Shown: positions 34,895-42,927 of the stretch, one piece after another | Numbering within the stretch: the first letter of the stretch is position 1 | How the letters are laid out: each line of letters opens with the position of its first letter | Translations under genes and position numbers: made by a program | Assembly: GCA_024742475.1 (NCBI GenBank) | Contig: JANSYI010000009.1 | Span: 124,001 to 188,000, forward strand | DNA: 64,000 nucleotides | Reading direction: 5' to 3' | Origin: a bacterium | GTDB lineage: Bacteria; Myxococcota_A; Polyangia; Nannocystales; Nannocystaceae | Notes under the pieces: model-generated | Database searches by the model: none | The model's input: only the letters and a program-made list of their open reading frames with translations | What the model was told of the DNA's origin: nothing

Positions 34895-36601
34895 ATGCGT
34901 TCCGATGGCTCCGCCTCCGCGCGCCCTCCCATCGTCGTCGAGCTGCCCGCGGCCGGGTTCGACCGCCCGGGCATGCGCGCGCTCGTCAAGGACGCCGGGC
35001 TCGCCAAGGTCATGCACGGGCACGTGCGAGGCCCCTTCGGGCACACGGTCACCACGCTCGGTGCGCTCGAAGCGGTCGCCGAGTCTGCCGACGTGGCGCT
35101 CGCGGCCGGGGAGGCGTTGCATGCGGCGCTGATGGAGGACATCGCCAGCACGGGCAGCCTCGCGATCCCCGAGCCGACGCTCGACCAGCGGCTCTTCCTC
35201 GGGGCGTTCTGCGTCACGGCGATGGCCGACGATGTGTGCCCCCGCCTGGCCGAGCTCGCGCCGATCCCCGAGCCCGCCTCCGACCTCGAAGCCGAGGGCC
35301 TGGAGTCGCTGCTCGAGCAGCCTGCGCGCGTGCTGCTGGAGCGGGTCGTCAAGATGGCGGCCCGGTACGTCGAGGTGCAGCAGAAGCGGCACGCGGGCGC
35401 GGGCGCCTCCGAGCTGCTCGAGCGTGAGGCGTGGGTGGTGAGCACCGTGCACGCCTTCGTCCTGCAGCTGCGCGGCGCGGTCGAGCGGCTCACGCACGGC
35501 GGGCGGCTGCGCCCCTTTGGCCTCGCGCTGTCCAAGCGCAACGTCACGATCGGCAAGCGGCGATACGAGGGCTTTCGCGCCCGCCCGATCGGCGATCCGA
35601 TCACCGACCTCAAGCCGGTCAGGGTCGAGGACATCGTCGGCAACACCGAGTACGTCGAGGCCGCGCTCAAGCTCTGCCGCGACGTGGCGGCCTACGACCT
35701 GCAGGCGGGCCGCAGCGCCAAGCGCATCAACCCGGTGCTCTTCGCGCTCGGACGGCCCGGATGCGGCAAGACGATCACCGCCCACGCGATCGGCAACTAC
35801 TTCCTCGACTATTGCCGGCAGCGCGACATTCCAGCGCGGTTCCGGGTGATTCGCCGCACCGACTGGGCCAGCTCGTACCAAAACGCCAGCGCGTCGAAGC
35901 TCATCAAGATCTTCAAAGAGGAGGTCTACGGGTTCGAGGGGGTGTGCGGTGTGTACTGGGCCGACATCGACACCGCGTTCGCGAGCCGCAGCAGTGGCGA
36001 CCTGCGCATGGAAGAGAAGAACAACCTCGGTGCGGTGTTCGGCATCTTCGACGGCACGCTCATCCCCAAGGATGGCAAGTGGTTCATGATGTGCGACGCG
36101 AACTTCATGCAGATGGACGAGGCCACCACCTCGCGCATCGCCCAGAACCCGTTCCGCGTGCGGGGGCCGACCACGCCCGAGGACTACGTCCGGCTGCTGC
36201 GCGACATCCTGCTGCGCGAAGAGGCTGCCAACATCGTCGCGACCAACGAGCAGTGGCACAGCATCGGAGCGCGCTGCGTGGCGGCAGATCTCTCGGGGCG
36301 GGCCGTAGAGTCCATCGCCGGCAACGTGCGCGCGCGGATTCAAGACTTCGAGTATCCCGACCACTACTTCAGCGCAGACTTCGAGACCCGCGAGCGCCTG
36401 CTCGGGGAGCTGTCGGTCAAGGTGGACGCGGCCGCCGTCGACAGTGAGGTGGGCGACTACGTCGAGTTTCAAAAGGAAGCCGAGGAATCGGCGGCGGCGG
36501 ACCGGTTCGAGCGCGAGGTCTCGCAGCTGGTCGAGCGACTCAACGCTGGCAAGGCCGCGGCCGAGCGCTTGGCCGCCGATGAGGCGCCGCGTCGCGATTG
36601 A
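34895..36601 (+). CDS. AAA-family ATPase with unusual Walker B and long N-terminal domain
   Basis: A 568-residue soluble protein. Residues 1-250 are an uncharacterised mostly helical region. The ATPase core starts about 278: Walker A GRPGCGKT at 286-293. The Walker B position reads VYWADIDTAF (353-362), with D357/D359 and no Glu in the usual place. A sensor-1-like segment FMMCDANFMQMDEATTSRI (398-414) and the lid (PEDYVRLLRDILLREEA) follow. The tail (500-568) is charged coiled-coil. ATG 34895 follows TACACT by eight bases with no Shine-Dalgarno. It is followed by a small acidic protein and a Ser/Thr kinase on the same strand (gaps of 33 and 9 bp), so the three probably form one module. No named family recognised. 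Confidence 0.75.
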   Translation: MRSDGSASARPPIVVELPAAGFDRPGMRALVKDAGLAKVMHGHVRGPFGHTVTTLGALEAVAESADVALAAGEALHAALMEDIASTGSLAIPEPTLDQRLFLGAFCVTAMADDVCPRLAELAPIPEPASDLEAEGLESLLEQPARVLLERVVKMAARYVEVQQKRHAGAGASELLEREAWVVSTVHAFVLQLRGAVERLTHGGRLRPFGLALSKRNVTIGKRRYEGFRARPIGDPITDLKPVRVEDIVGNTEYVEAALKLCRDVAAYDLQAGRSAKRINPVLFALGRPGCGKTITAHAIGNYFLDYCRQRDIPARFRVIRRTDWASSYQNASASKLIKIFKEEVYGFEGVCGVYWADIDTAFASRSSGDLRMEEKNNLGAVFGIFDGTLIPKDGKWFMMCDANFMQMDEATTSRIAQNPFRVRGPTTPEDYVRLLRDILLREEAANIVATNEQWHSIGARCVAADLSGRAVESIAGNVRARIQDFEYPDHYFSADFETRERLLGELSVKVDAAAVDSEVGDYVEFQKEAEESAAADRFEREVSQLVERLNAGKAAAERLAADEAPRRD

Positions 36602-36634
36602 TCGCTGCGCGCGCGGCGTGGCATGCTCGTGTGT

Positions 36635-37030
36635 ATGGAGGCAGGGACGCTCGAGGGGATTCCCGCAGCGGCAGAGAGCACGTTCGAGCGCCTGCTCGGC
36701 GCACCCCAGCGAGAGCCGGACGTGCTGCGGCGCTCCGTCGACCGCTACCTCGAGGCGATCATCGAGGCCGCCCAGACCCGCACCCACCTCGACACCGACC
36801 TCGCCCGCGGCATCGCGAAGGCCTGCCACGGCATCATCGACGAGCTGCCCGGCGCCTCCGAGGAGAACCGCCGGCGCATCGTGGCGGCGGTCGAGTACTT
36901 CTTGCTCCCGCGGGACGGCGAAGACGACCTGGCCTACGAGGACGGTCTCGACGATGACGCCATGGTGGTCTCCGCCGTCGCCAAGGTGCTCGGACGCCCC
37001 GAACTCCATGTCCCCGTCCCGGTTCGCTGA
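36635..37030 (+). CDS. Small helical protein, DUF1232-like
   Basis: A 131-residue acidic protein. The C-terminal half (VAAVEYFLLPRDGEDDLAYE, then DGLDDDAMVVSAV) resembles DUF1232 (YkvA-like), whose pattern is a hydrophobic helix, P-x-D, and G-x-x-D-D. In YkvA proteins the helices are more hydrophobic than here. The N-terminal part is helical (ESTFERLLGAPQ, LRRSVDRYLEAIIEA). Met at 36635 is chosen over 36623; CATGCT stands seven bases upstream. It lies between an AAA ATPase gene and a kinase gene and is probably an adaptor or substrate of that pair, by position only. Confidence 0.6.
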   Translation: MEAGTLEGIPAAAESTFERLLGAPQREPDVLRRSVDRYLEAIIEAAQTRTHLDTDLARGIAKACHGIIDELPGASEENRRRIVAAVEYFLLPRDGEDDLAYEDGLDDDAMVVSAVAKVLGRPELHVPVPVR

Positions 37031-37039
37031 TCGCCGCCC

Positions 37040-38254
37040 GTGCCTGCTCCGCTCAAGCCAGGTGATCGCTACGAGGCGTTCACCCTCGGGACGCTGCTCG
37101 GCATGGGCACGTTCGCGTGGGTCTATCGCGCGACCTCCGAGCAGTACCCCGACCCGATCGCCCTGAAGATCTCGCGTGACCCCGTCACCGACGAGAGCAC
37201 GGCCCTGCGGGCGCTCCGTGAGATCCGCATCCTCAGCTCGCTGTCCAACGCGCATGTGGTCCACGTCTACGATCACGGGCTCGGCCAGGACGAGCGGTGG
37301 TTCTTGGTCATGGAGCTGCTCGAGGGGCACGACCTGGGCTCGGGCCACGACTTCGACACACCGTTGGCGCCCCACGACGCGATCCGCATCGTGTACCAGG
37401 CGTGTTTGGGGCTCGACGAAGCCCACCGCGGCGGCATCGTTCACCGAGACGTGAAGCCGGGCAACATATGGATGCAGCGCGACGGCAACGTGAAGGTGCT
37501 CGACTTTGGGCTGGCGCGCTCATGGGAGGGCGATTCCATCGTCGCGGCCAACGCCACGCAGACCCACATGCTCGTCGGCACGCCCCACTACGCGCAGCCC
37601 GAGCAGGTGCGCGGCGGCAAGCTCACGCCGGCCAGCGACGTCTACAGCCTCGCGTTCATGCTCTACGAGCTGCTGACCGGATGCACGCCGCTGTTCGCCG
37701 ACCGCAAGGTCTCCGAGGTGCGACGCGAGCTCGAAGGCCAGCCGCTGCTCTGGCTCGGTGCGCACCTCGAACGCGCGCCGGTCGACCTCGGGCACTACCC
37801 CGAAGGCGAAGCGCTGCCCGACATGTTGCGCTCGCTGCTCGCGGCCTGTCTCGACAAGGACCCAAAGCGTCGCCCCGCGACCGCAGGCGAGCTCGCCAAC
37901 CGTCTGGCGTGGGTGCTGCCCGCCGAGCTTGGAGGCTTTGGTGGCGGACACGGCGTGGTACTGCAGGAGCGTCGCCCTGGCTCGGCCTTTCCCCGTCGAT
38001 TCCTCCTCGGGCCGGGTGTGCACCGCATCGGCCTGGGCGAGTGCTGCGACGTCGAGCTCGACCAAGACACCGTCGGTTGGATCTTCGCCGCCGTGCACTG
38101 GGACGGAGGTGACGATCCGCCCGTCCTCGTGCCGCGCCGCAATGACGGCTACGTCCGACTCGACGGCAAGAGCGTCAGCAGCCCGGTTCGCCTGCGCCCC
38201 GGCAGCGAGCTCAGCTTCGGCGGCTGGGCGCTGACGTGCACGGGCATGGTGTGA
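37040..38254 (+). CDS. Ser/Thr protein kinase with C-terminal FHA-like domain
   Basis: A 404-residue cytoplasmic kinase. The glycine-rich loop GTLLGMGTFAWVYRA (17-31), Lys43 in IALKIS, HRDVKPGN (135-142) and DFG (155-157) are all present, so it should be active; the APE motif is replaced by QPEQ. After the kinase fold (to about 300) comes a region with FHA-like features: FLLGPGVHRIGLGECCDVEL, then VGWIFAAVHWDGG and DGKSVSSPVRLRPGSELSFG. FHA domains bind phosphothreonine. The start is GTG 37040, nine bases after the previous stop. No TM segment. Together with the AAA ATPase and the small acidic protein it forms a candidate phospho-signalling module. Confidence 0.82.
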   Translation: MPAPLKPGDRYEAFTLGTLLGMGTFAWVYRATSEQYPDPIALKISRDPVTDESTALRALREIRILSSLSNAHVVHVYDHGLGQDERWFLVMELLEGHDLGSGHDFDTPLAPHDAIRIVYQACLGLDEAHRGGIVHRDVKPGNIWMQRDGNVKVLDFGLARSWEGDSIVAANATQTHMLVGTPHYAQPEQVRGGKLTPASDVYSLAFMLYELLTGCTPLFADRKVSEVRRELEGQPLLWLGAHLERAPVDLGHYPEGEALPDMLRSLLAACLDKDPKRRPATAGELANRLAWVLPAELGGFGGGHGVVLQERRPGSAFPRRFLLGPGVHRIGLGECCDVELDQDTVGWIFAAVHWDGGDDPPVLVPRRNDGYVRLDGKSVSSPVRLRPGSELSFGGWALTCTGMV

Positions 38255-38284
38255 GGGGACCCGCCGCGGCCCCGAGCAGCTCGA

Positions 38285-39733
38285 TCAGGTCTTCGGGCTT
38301 CGGCGTCCCGCAACGTACAGCAGCACCAAGCCCAGCGCCGTGCTGGCGAGGATCGCCCAGGAGGCCGAGACCGCGGGGTTGGGCAGGGTGCCGCTGAGGT
38401 GCAAGGAGAAGTGGAGGGCCAGGGCGAACCCCGAGGCGACGGCGACGGGCACGACGGGTAGCGGCCCGCGACGGAGCACGCCGAAGACGAGCGGGACGAA
38501 CGACGCCGCGGCGAGGCCGTAGACGCCTTTTTGGGCGAAGAGGCCGACGAGCGCTGGCGGGTCGATCGCCATGGCGAACGCAACGAGCCCGATGATGATG
38601 ACCGCCCACCGGGAGGCGGCGAGCGCCTTGCGAGGTGAGGCATCGGCACGCGGCCCGCGAAGGTAGAGATCGTGGGTGACCATCGCGGAGACGGCGACGA
38701 GGATGCCGTCGAGCGTGGACATGCCGGCGGCGAGCAACGCGACGAACACCGCGGCGGTGAGCCCCTCGGCCAGCGTGCCCGAGCCAAACGCGGTCGAGAC
38801 GTACGTCGTCACGACGTGGTCCTGGCCACCGCCGGGCATCGGCATGCCGTCGAGGCGGGCGTAGAACCCGACGAAGAGACACAGGCTGAACAGACCGCCG
38901 ACCACGAAGGTGGTGAACAAGAACGTCCTCAGGTCGCGATCCGACCGTAGGTAGAGCACCTTGGTCAGCACGTGGGGCTGGAGCATCAGCGCGAAGGTCA
39001 CGGTGAAGCCGCTGACGAACACGGCGAACGCGTCGCCGTACAGCAGGCTCGTCTCGTTGGTGACCGACGCGTAGGAGGGCCCCACCTCGCGCAGCCTCGA
39101 GAAGAACTCGCCGTCCCCGATGTGCTCCCAACCCGTGAAGAACAGGGCGACGGCCACGACCATCATCAGGAACGCTTGCGCGGCGTTGGTGTAGGTGTGG
39201 GCGTAGGTGCCCCCGGCCAGCACGTACCCGAACACGACGATGACGACGATGATCAGCGCCGGAACGTGTCCCAGCCCCGTCAGGTTCGTCAGTAGCAGCG
39301 CACACCCGAAGAGGATCAGCACGATGAACGCGAGGCTGAGCAGGTTGATGACGGCAAAGAAGAGCCCCAAGCCCTCGCTGCGGTAGCGCTGCCGCACCCA
39401 GTCGGGGATCGTCAGCGCTCCGAGCTGGTCTCCCAGCCTTCGAAAGCCCCGGCTGACCGCGATCAGGCCCACGATGACGCCCGCCTGCGCCGCGACGGCG
39501 TAGTGGAGGAACGCGGACCAGCCGTCGACGTAGACGAAGCCTGGGTTGATGACGAAGGTGGCCGTCGAGGCGATCGAGGAGGCCATCGCCACCCCGACGA
39601 GGACGGGATTCATGTCCTTGTTGCCGATCGCGAAGCTCGACAGCGTCGTGGTCTTCTTCATGCCGGCGACGCCGAGCCAGGCGAGCAGGCCCAGGTAGGC
39701 GACGAGCAAGACGGTGGTGACGAGTGCGCTCAT
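38285..39733 (-). CDS. Sodium:solute symporter (SSS) family protein
   Basis: A 482-residue transporter with about 13 TM segments. The family pattern is clear: SSFAIGNKDMNPVLVGVAMA, then SSIASTATFVINPGFVY, the sodium-binding region of TM1, and GAAALLAAGMSTLDG-like sequence (FVALLAAGMSTLDGILVAVS) for TM8, which carries the Na+-site Ser/Thr. SSS members import proline, pantothenate, acetate or sugars with sodium. The substrate cannot be told. ATG 39733 overlaps no gene but is four bases from the upstream hydrolase stop, so it belongs to the hydrolase/KASIII operon. It may import a precursor or export is unlikely. Confidence 0.85.
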   Translation of the reverse strand: MSALVTTVLLVAYLGLLAWLGVAGMKKTTTLSSFAIGNKDMNPVLVGVAMASSIASTATFVINPGFVYVDGWSAFLHYAVAAQAGVIVGLIAVSRGFRRLGDQLGALTIPDWVRQRYRSEGLGLFFAVINLLSLAFIVLILFGCALLLTNLTGLGHVPALIIVVIVVFGYVLAGGTYAHTYTNAAQAFLMMVVAVALFFTGWEHIGDGEFFSRLREVGPSYASVTNETSLLYGDAFAVFVSGFTVTFALMLQPHVLTKVLYLRSDRDLRTFLFTTFVVGGLFSLCLFVGFYARLDGMPMPGGGQDHVVTTYVSTAFGSGTLAEGLTAAVFVALLAAGMSTLDGILVAVSAMVTHDLYLRGPRADASPRKALAASRWAVIIIGLVAFAMAIDPPALVGLFAQKGVYGLAAASFVPLVFGVLRRGPLPVVPVAVASGFALALHFSLHLSGTLPNPAVSASWAILASTALGLVLLYVAGRRSPKT

Positions 39734-39737
39734 GAGG

Positions 39738-40640
39738 TCAGACTCCGACGCTGGAGGCGGGGGCAGGGGCACGCTGCTCGCCCACGAACGCCGAGACCGC
39801 GTCATTCCACGCCTGCGAGGCTTCGAACTGCGCGAGGTGGCCGGCGTTGGGCAGGAGGACGAAGCGCGCGTTTGGCATGCGAGGCAGCTCGGCCTGCACG
39901 AGCTCGGCTGCGGTGCCGCGGTGCAGCACGGGGTTGGGGATGAGCTTGTCGGCGTCGCCGAAGAGGATCAGGGTGGGCATGTGCAGCGCGTGGAGCTGGG
40001 CGTGCACGGGCTCGTCGAGCATGCCGCGGACGCTGTGCTTGATGACGTGGCAGTACGCCTTGAACTTGCGAGCCTGACGCAGCGCGATGCGGTCGGCGAC
40101 CATGAAACCCGCCTCGGGTGGCATGCGGAAGAAGTTGGCCTCGTGGCGCGCTCGAATCGTCGACTCGGTCGCGTAGTAGGTGAACGCCGGGGTGACCAGG
40201 GAGCGGAGGAAGGCGGCTTCGCTGGCGCTGAAGGTCTCGATGCCCGCCGGCGAGCTGAGGACGAGGGCTTCGACGCGCCCGGGGGCCTCGAGCGCGACGT
40301 GCATGCTGATCTGTGCGCCCATCGAGTGCCCGACCAAGATGGCCCTCGGAATCTCGAGCGCATCGAGCAGGCCCACCACAGCGCGGGCGAAGAACGACAT
40401 GCTGTAGCTCGCGCGCGGCTTGTCCGACTTGCCATACCCGGGCAGGTCGAGCGCGATGACGCGGTCGTTCCGCGCGAGCGCGCCGATGTTCTTTTGCCAC
40501 ATCGGGATGTAGCCGCTGAGGCCGTGCACCAGCACGATGGGGACATCGCCTGCGCCCACGTCGGCATAAGCGATGCGCATGCCGTGGACTTCGGCCCAGT
40601 CGACATCGATCGGGTAGTGCAGGTCGAGAAAGGAGCGCAC
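39738..40640 (-). CDS. Alpha/beta-fold hydrolase
   Basis: About 300 residues. The oxyanion segment VLVHGLSGYIPMW, the partner motif VIALDLPGYGKSDKP and the nucleophile elbow LVGHSMGAQ (Ser) are intact. The acid is in LILFGDADKLIP and the His in LLPNAGHLAQFE, so a complete Ser-Asp-His triad is present. Such enzymes hydrolyse esters, lactones or C-C bonds. GTG 40640 begins 11 bases after the KASIII-like gene stop; an ATG at 40703 would overlap that gene by 52 bases. Being wedged between a KASIII-like enzyme and a symporter, it may act on the product of the former. Confidence 0.83.
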   Translation of the reverse strand: MRSFLDLHYPIDVDWAEVHGMRIAYADVGAGDVPIVLVHGLSGYIPMWQKNIGALARNDRVIALDLPGYGKSDKPRASYSMSFFARAVVGLLDALEIPRAILVGHSMGAQISMHVALEAPGRVEALVLSSPAGIETFSASEAAFLRSLVTPAFTYYATESTIRARHEANFFRMPPEAGFMVADRIALRQARKFKAYCHVIKHSVRGMLDEPVHAQLHALHMPTLILFGDADKLIPNPVLHRGTAAELVQAELPRMPNARFVLLPNAGHLAQFEASQAWNDAVSAFVGEQRAPAPASSVGV

Positions 40641-40651
40641 GGACGAGAGCC

Positions 40652-41683
40652 TCAGCTGCGGCGGGTGGGGGGGATGCGCTGGGGGTCGTTCGACCAGCGC
40701 CACGCGGTGCAGCCCATCGACAGCCCGCCGCCGGTCGCACAGAACACCACCAGTGCATCATCGTCGAGCGGTTCATTGACGATGGCGTCGTCGAACGCCG
40801 CAGGGATGCAGGCGCTGCCGAGGTAGCCCCACTTGTCCATCACCATGTTCGTCTTTTCCATCGGCACGTTCAGCTTGTCCATCACCGTCTCGATGGTGCG
40901 CGCGTTGAGCTGGGTGAAGATGAACAGCGAGACGTCTTCGACCTTCTTCTCCGCCTTGGCGAGCGTCGCTTCGATGAGCGTCGGCCAGCGGTCGGAGTTG
41001 AAGGTGGAGGGAAACTTGCGCACGAAGCGAACCGTGGGCGGGCCACCCTCGGTCACGTTGGCGAGCGTGGCCGGACGCGCCGTGCCGCCGGTGTAGATGC
41101 CCAGCGCGTCATGAAACTGCCCGTCGGCTTCGAGCTTGCCCCCGAGGTAGCCCACGTCGCGGGTGGCACCCACCACCACGGCGCCCGCTCCGTCGGCGAA
41201 CAGGGTCGCGGTCTTCTTGTCGTCCCAGTCGAGGAAGCGGGTCATACCGTAGCCGCCGCAAACCAAGACGCGGTTGATCTCCGGGTCGGTCGCGACATAG
41301 CGCGCGGCGATGTCGAGGGCCGAGACCCAGCCCGCGCACGCGGCGTTGACGTCGAACACGCCCGCGTGCACGGCCCCGAGCTTGTGCTGGACGACCGAAG
41401 CCGTCGAGGGGCTGAGGTAGTCGGGGGTGTCGGTCGCGACGATGACCAGGTCGAGCTCGAGCGGGTCGACCTTGGCGCGCTCGAGGGCTTGGCGAGCCGC
41501 GTGCACGACGAGGTCGGAGGTCACCTCGTCGTCGGCCATGACGTGCCGGGCCTCGATGCCGACGTTGTCGACGAGCCACTGTCCCACCGGCTTGTCGAAG
41601 CGCTGGTCGAAGTAGGCGTTGTCGAGGCGCTTGGCGGGGATGTAACGGCCGGTGCTGAGGATCTGCGCGTTGCGTCCAAACAT
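40652..41683 (-). CDS. KASIII-like (FabH-fold) enzyme with altered active site
   Basis: A 343-residue thiolase-fold protein. It follows FabH layout: STGRYIPAKRLDN at the start, VDNVGIEARHVMAD, ATDTPDYLSPSTASVVQHKL, and the nucleophile Cys116 in VNAACAGWVSALD. The FabH HQAN motif (His) reads TQLN at 257-260, and the YGNTSA Asn reads WGYLGSA (Tyr287). Thus Cys stays but the His and Asn needed for decarboxylative condensation are gone. Non-decarboxylating acyltransferase or acyl-thioester ligase activity, as in some KASIII-like biosynthetic enzymes, is the likely direction; it is not OleA, which keeps its His. Next to it are an alpha/beta hydrolase and a Rieske oxygenase. Confidence 0.8.
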   Translation of the reverse strand: MFGRNAQILSTGRYIPAKRLDNAYFDQRFDKPVGQWLVDNVGIEARHVMADDEVTSDLVVHAARQALERAKVDPLELDLVIVATDTPDYLSPSTASVVQHKLGAVHAGVFDVNAACAGWVSALDIAARYVATDPEINRVLVCGGYGMTRFLDWDDKKTATLFADGAGAVVVGATRDVGYLGGKLEADGQFHDALGIYTGGTARPATLANVTEGGPPTVRFVRKFPSTFNSDRWPTLIEATLAKAEKKVEDVSLFIFTQLNARTIETVMDKLNVPMEKTNMVMDKWGYLGSACIPAAFDDAIVNEPLDDDALVVFCATGGGLSMGCTAWRWSNDPQRIPPTRRS

Positions 41684-41706
41684 GACGAGTGGTTCATGTT
41701 TCACAA

Positions 41707-41723
41707 TTGCTGCGGTGCAGCAA
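41707..41723 (-). promoter_or_regulatory. Perfect hairpin upstream of the KASIII-like gene
   Basis: TTGCTGC-GGT-GCAGCAA, a perfect 7-bp stem with 3-base loop in the AT-richer gap between the Rieske gene stop and the KASIII-like start. It could end the Rieske transcript or be an operator for the next promoter; no T-run decides between them. Confidence 0.4.
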
Positions 41724-41792
41724 GAGAAATCCCCGTAGCGCGTGCTCTCGACGAACCGTTCGGTGCGATAACGCGCTTCTTGTTGCGTTGCG

Positions 41793-42893
41793 TCAGGCGG
41801 GCGCTCTCGACGCCGCAACGAGAATGCGGTGGAAGTGGTGCACCCCACGTTCGTGCTCGGGCGCGTACCGGCCCGCCTGGTACGCCCGGCTTCGAACCCC
41901 ACGGGCGCACGCCTCCACCACCGCTTCGTCTTCATACTCCACCGCGTCGAGGCCGGCACCGGCACCTCGTTCGAGCGTCGAGGCGTCCCAGACGTAGCGT
42001 CGGTAGACGACCTTGGTCCGGCGCGTCCCTTGTGGGAGCACGATGTTGACCGACATGCCCCACGGGTACACGTTGATCATCGTGCACGGGAACAGCCAGG
42101 CGTAGTATGCCGCGACGCGGAGCCCGTGATCGGGGTGGGACTTCGGCAGGCTGAATGCCGGCTCGTCGGGCTTGGCCGAAGCGATCTGAAACGAGCCTCC
42201 AGCGAACAGCTCGGTCCGGTAGACGCTCCAGTCGAGCGCTGCGTTGAGCCCAGGATGCACGTACGGGATGTGAAAACCCTCGAGGTAGTTGTCGCAGTAC
42301 AGGGCCCAGTTGGCGTTCATCTCGTAGTGGGGGCTGCCGGCCGGGTCGAACGACATCGACTGGGGAACCACCGCGTCCAGTCGCTGCGCGACGGGGCGAA
42401 ACCAGGCCTCGAACGCGGCGCCTCCGCTGAAGTTGACGAACGTCAGCTCACGCCATCGGTGCAGCTGCGCCGCGTGGAGGTGGTCGCAGTCCCGGGGAAA
42501 GTCGGGGCTCGTCTCGAAACCCGGTGCCGAGCAGAGGGTGCCGTCGAGGCCAAACCGGCGCCCGTGATACCGGCAGCGGATCCCGCCCGCGGACGAGGGC
42601 TGCTCGACCATGACGAACCCGCGGTGCGTACACACGTTGGAAACACAGCGCAGCGCAGCGCCGTCGTGCGTGAGCAGGAGCGGCTCGTCGAGGGCACCGG
42701 GAAGCAGCGACCAGGGGACCTGCTCCCCCTGCGCGCGAGGCATCGCGTCGAGCGGGTAGAGGTGCCAGGTCTGGGGAAATACACGCTCGACCAGCCGCGC
42801 AAACCATGCCGGGTCGTCGTAGACCCAGCCGGGCAGCGTCTGCGCCCGCTCGATGTCCGGGTCGATGGCGAGGGCGTCGAGGTCGCGGTCCAT
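41793..42893 (-). CDS. Rieske-type aromatic-ring-hydroxylating oxygenase, alpha subunit
   Basis: A 366-residue protein. The Rieske [2Fe-2S] ligands are C88-x-H90 and C107-x2-H110 (VCTHRGFVM ... RCRYHGRRFG). The catalytic domain has the mononuclear iron motif CDNYLEGFHIPYVHPGL with H208 and H213, and an acidic ligand near the end (VEYEDEAVVEA). Related enzymes hydroxylate or demethylate aromatics, choline-like amines or carnitine; EGFHIPYVHPGL is common in the GbcA/CntA-like and phenylpropionate groups. No ferredoxin or reductase gene is adjacent. It sits between a kinase gene and the KASIII-like gene on the same strand. Confidence 0.85.
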   Translation of the reverse strand: MDRDLDALAIDPDIERAQTLPGWVYDDPAWFARLVERVFPQTWHLYPLDAMPRAQGEQVPWSLLPGALDEPLLLTHDGAALRCVSNVCTHRGFVMVEQPSSAGGIRCRYHGRRFGLDGTLCSAPGFETSPDFPRDCDHLHAAQLHRWRELTFVNFSGGAAFEAWFRPVAQRLDAVVPQSMSFDPAGSPHYEMNANWALYCDNYLEGFHIPYVHPGLNAALDWSVYRTELFAGGSFQIASAKPDEPAFSLPKSHPDHGLRVAAYYAWLFPCTMINVYPWGMSVNIVLPQGTRRTKVVYRRYVWDASTLERGAGAGLDAVEYEDEAVVEACARGVRSRAYQAGRYAPEHERGVHHFHRILVAASRAPA

Positions 42894-42927
42894 CGATGAC
42901 GACGACTACCACGCCCGGGCGTGCCGC

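Noticed and set aside
39738..41683. OleA-OleB pair for olefin synthesis (KASIII-like enzyme beside alpha/beta hydrolase)
   Set aside because: OleA keeps the catalytic His and the order OleABCD includes OleC/OleD genes, which are absent here.
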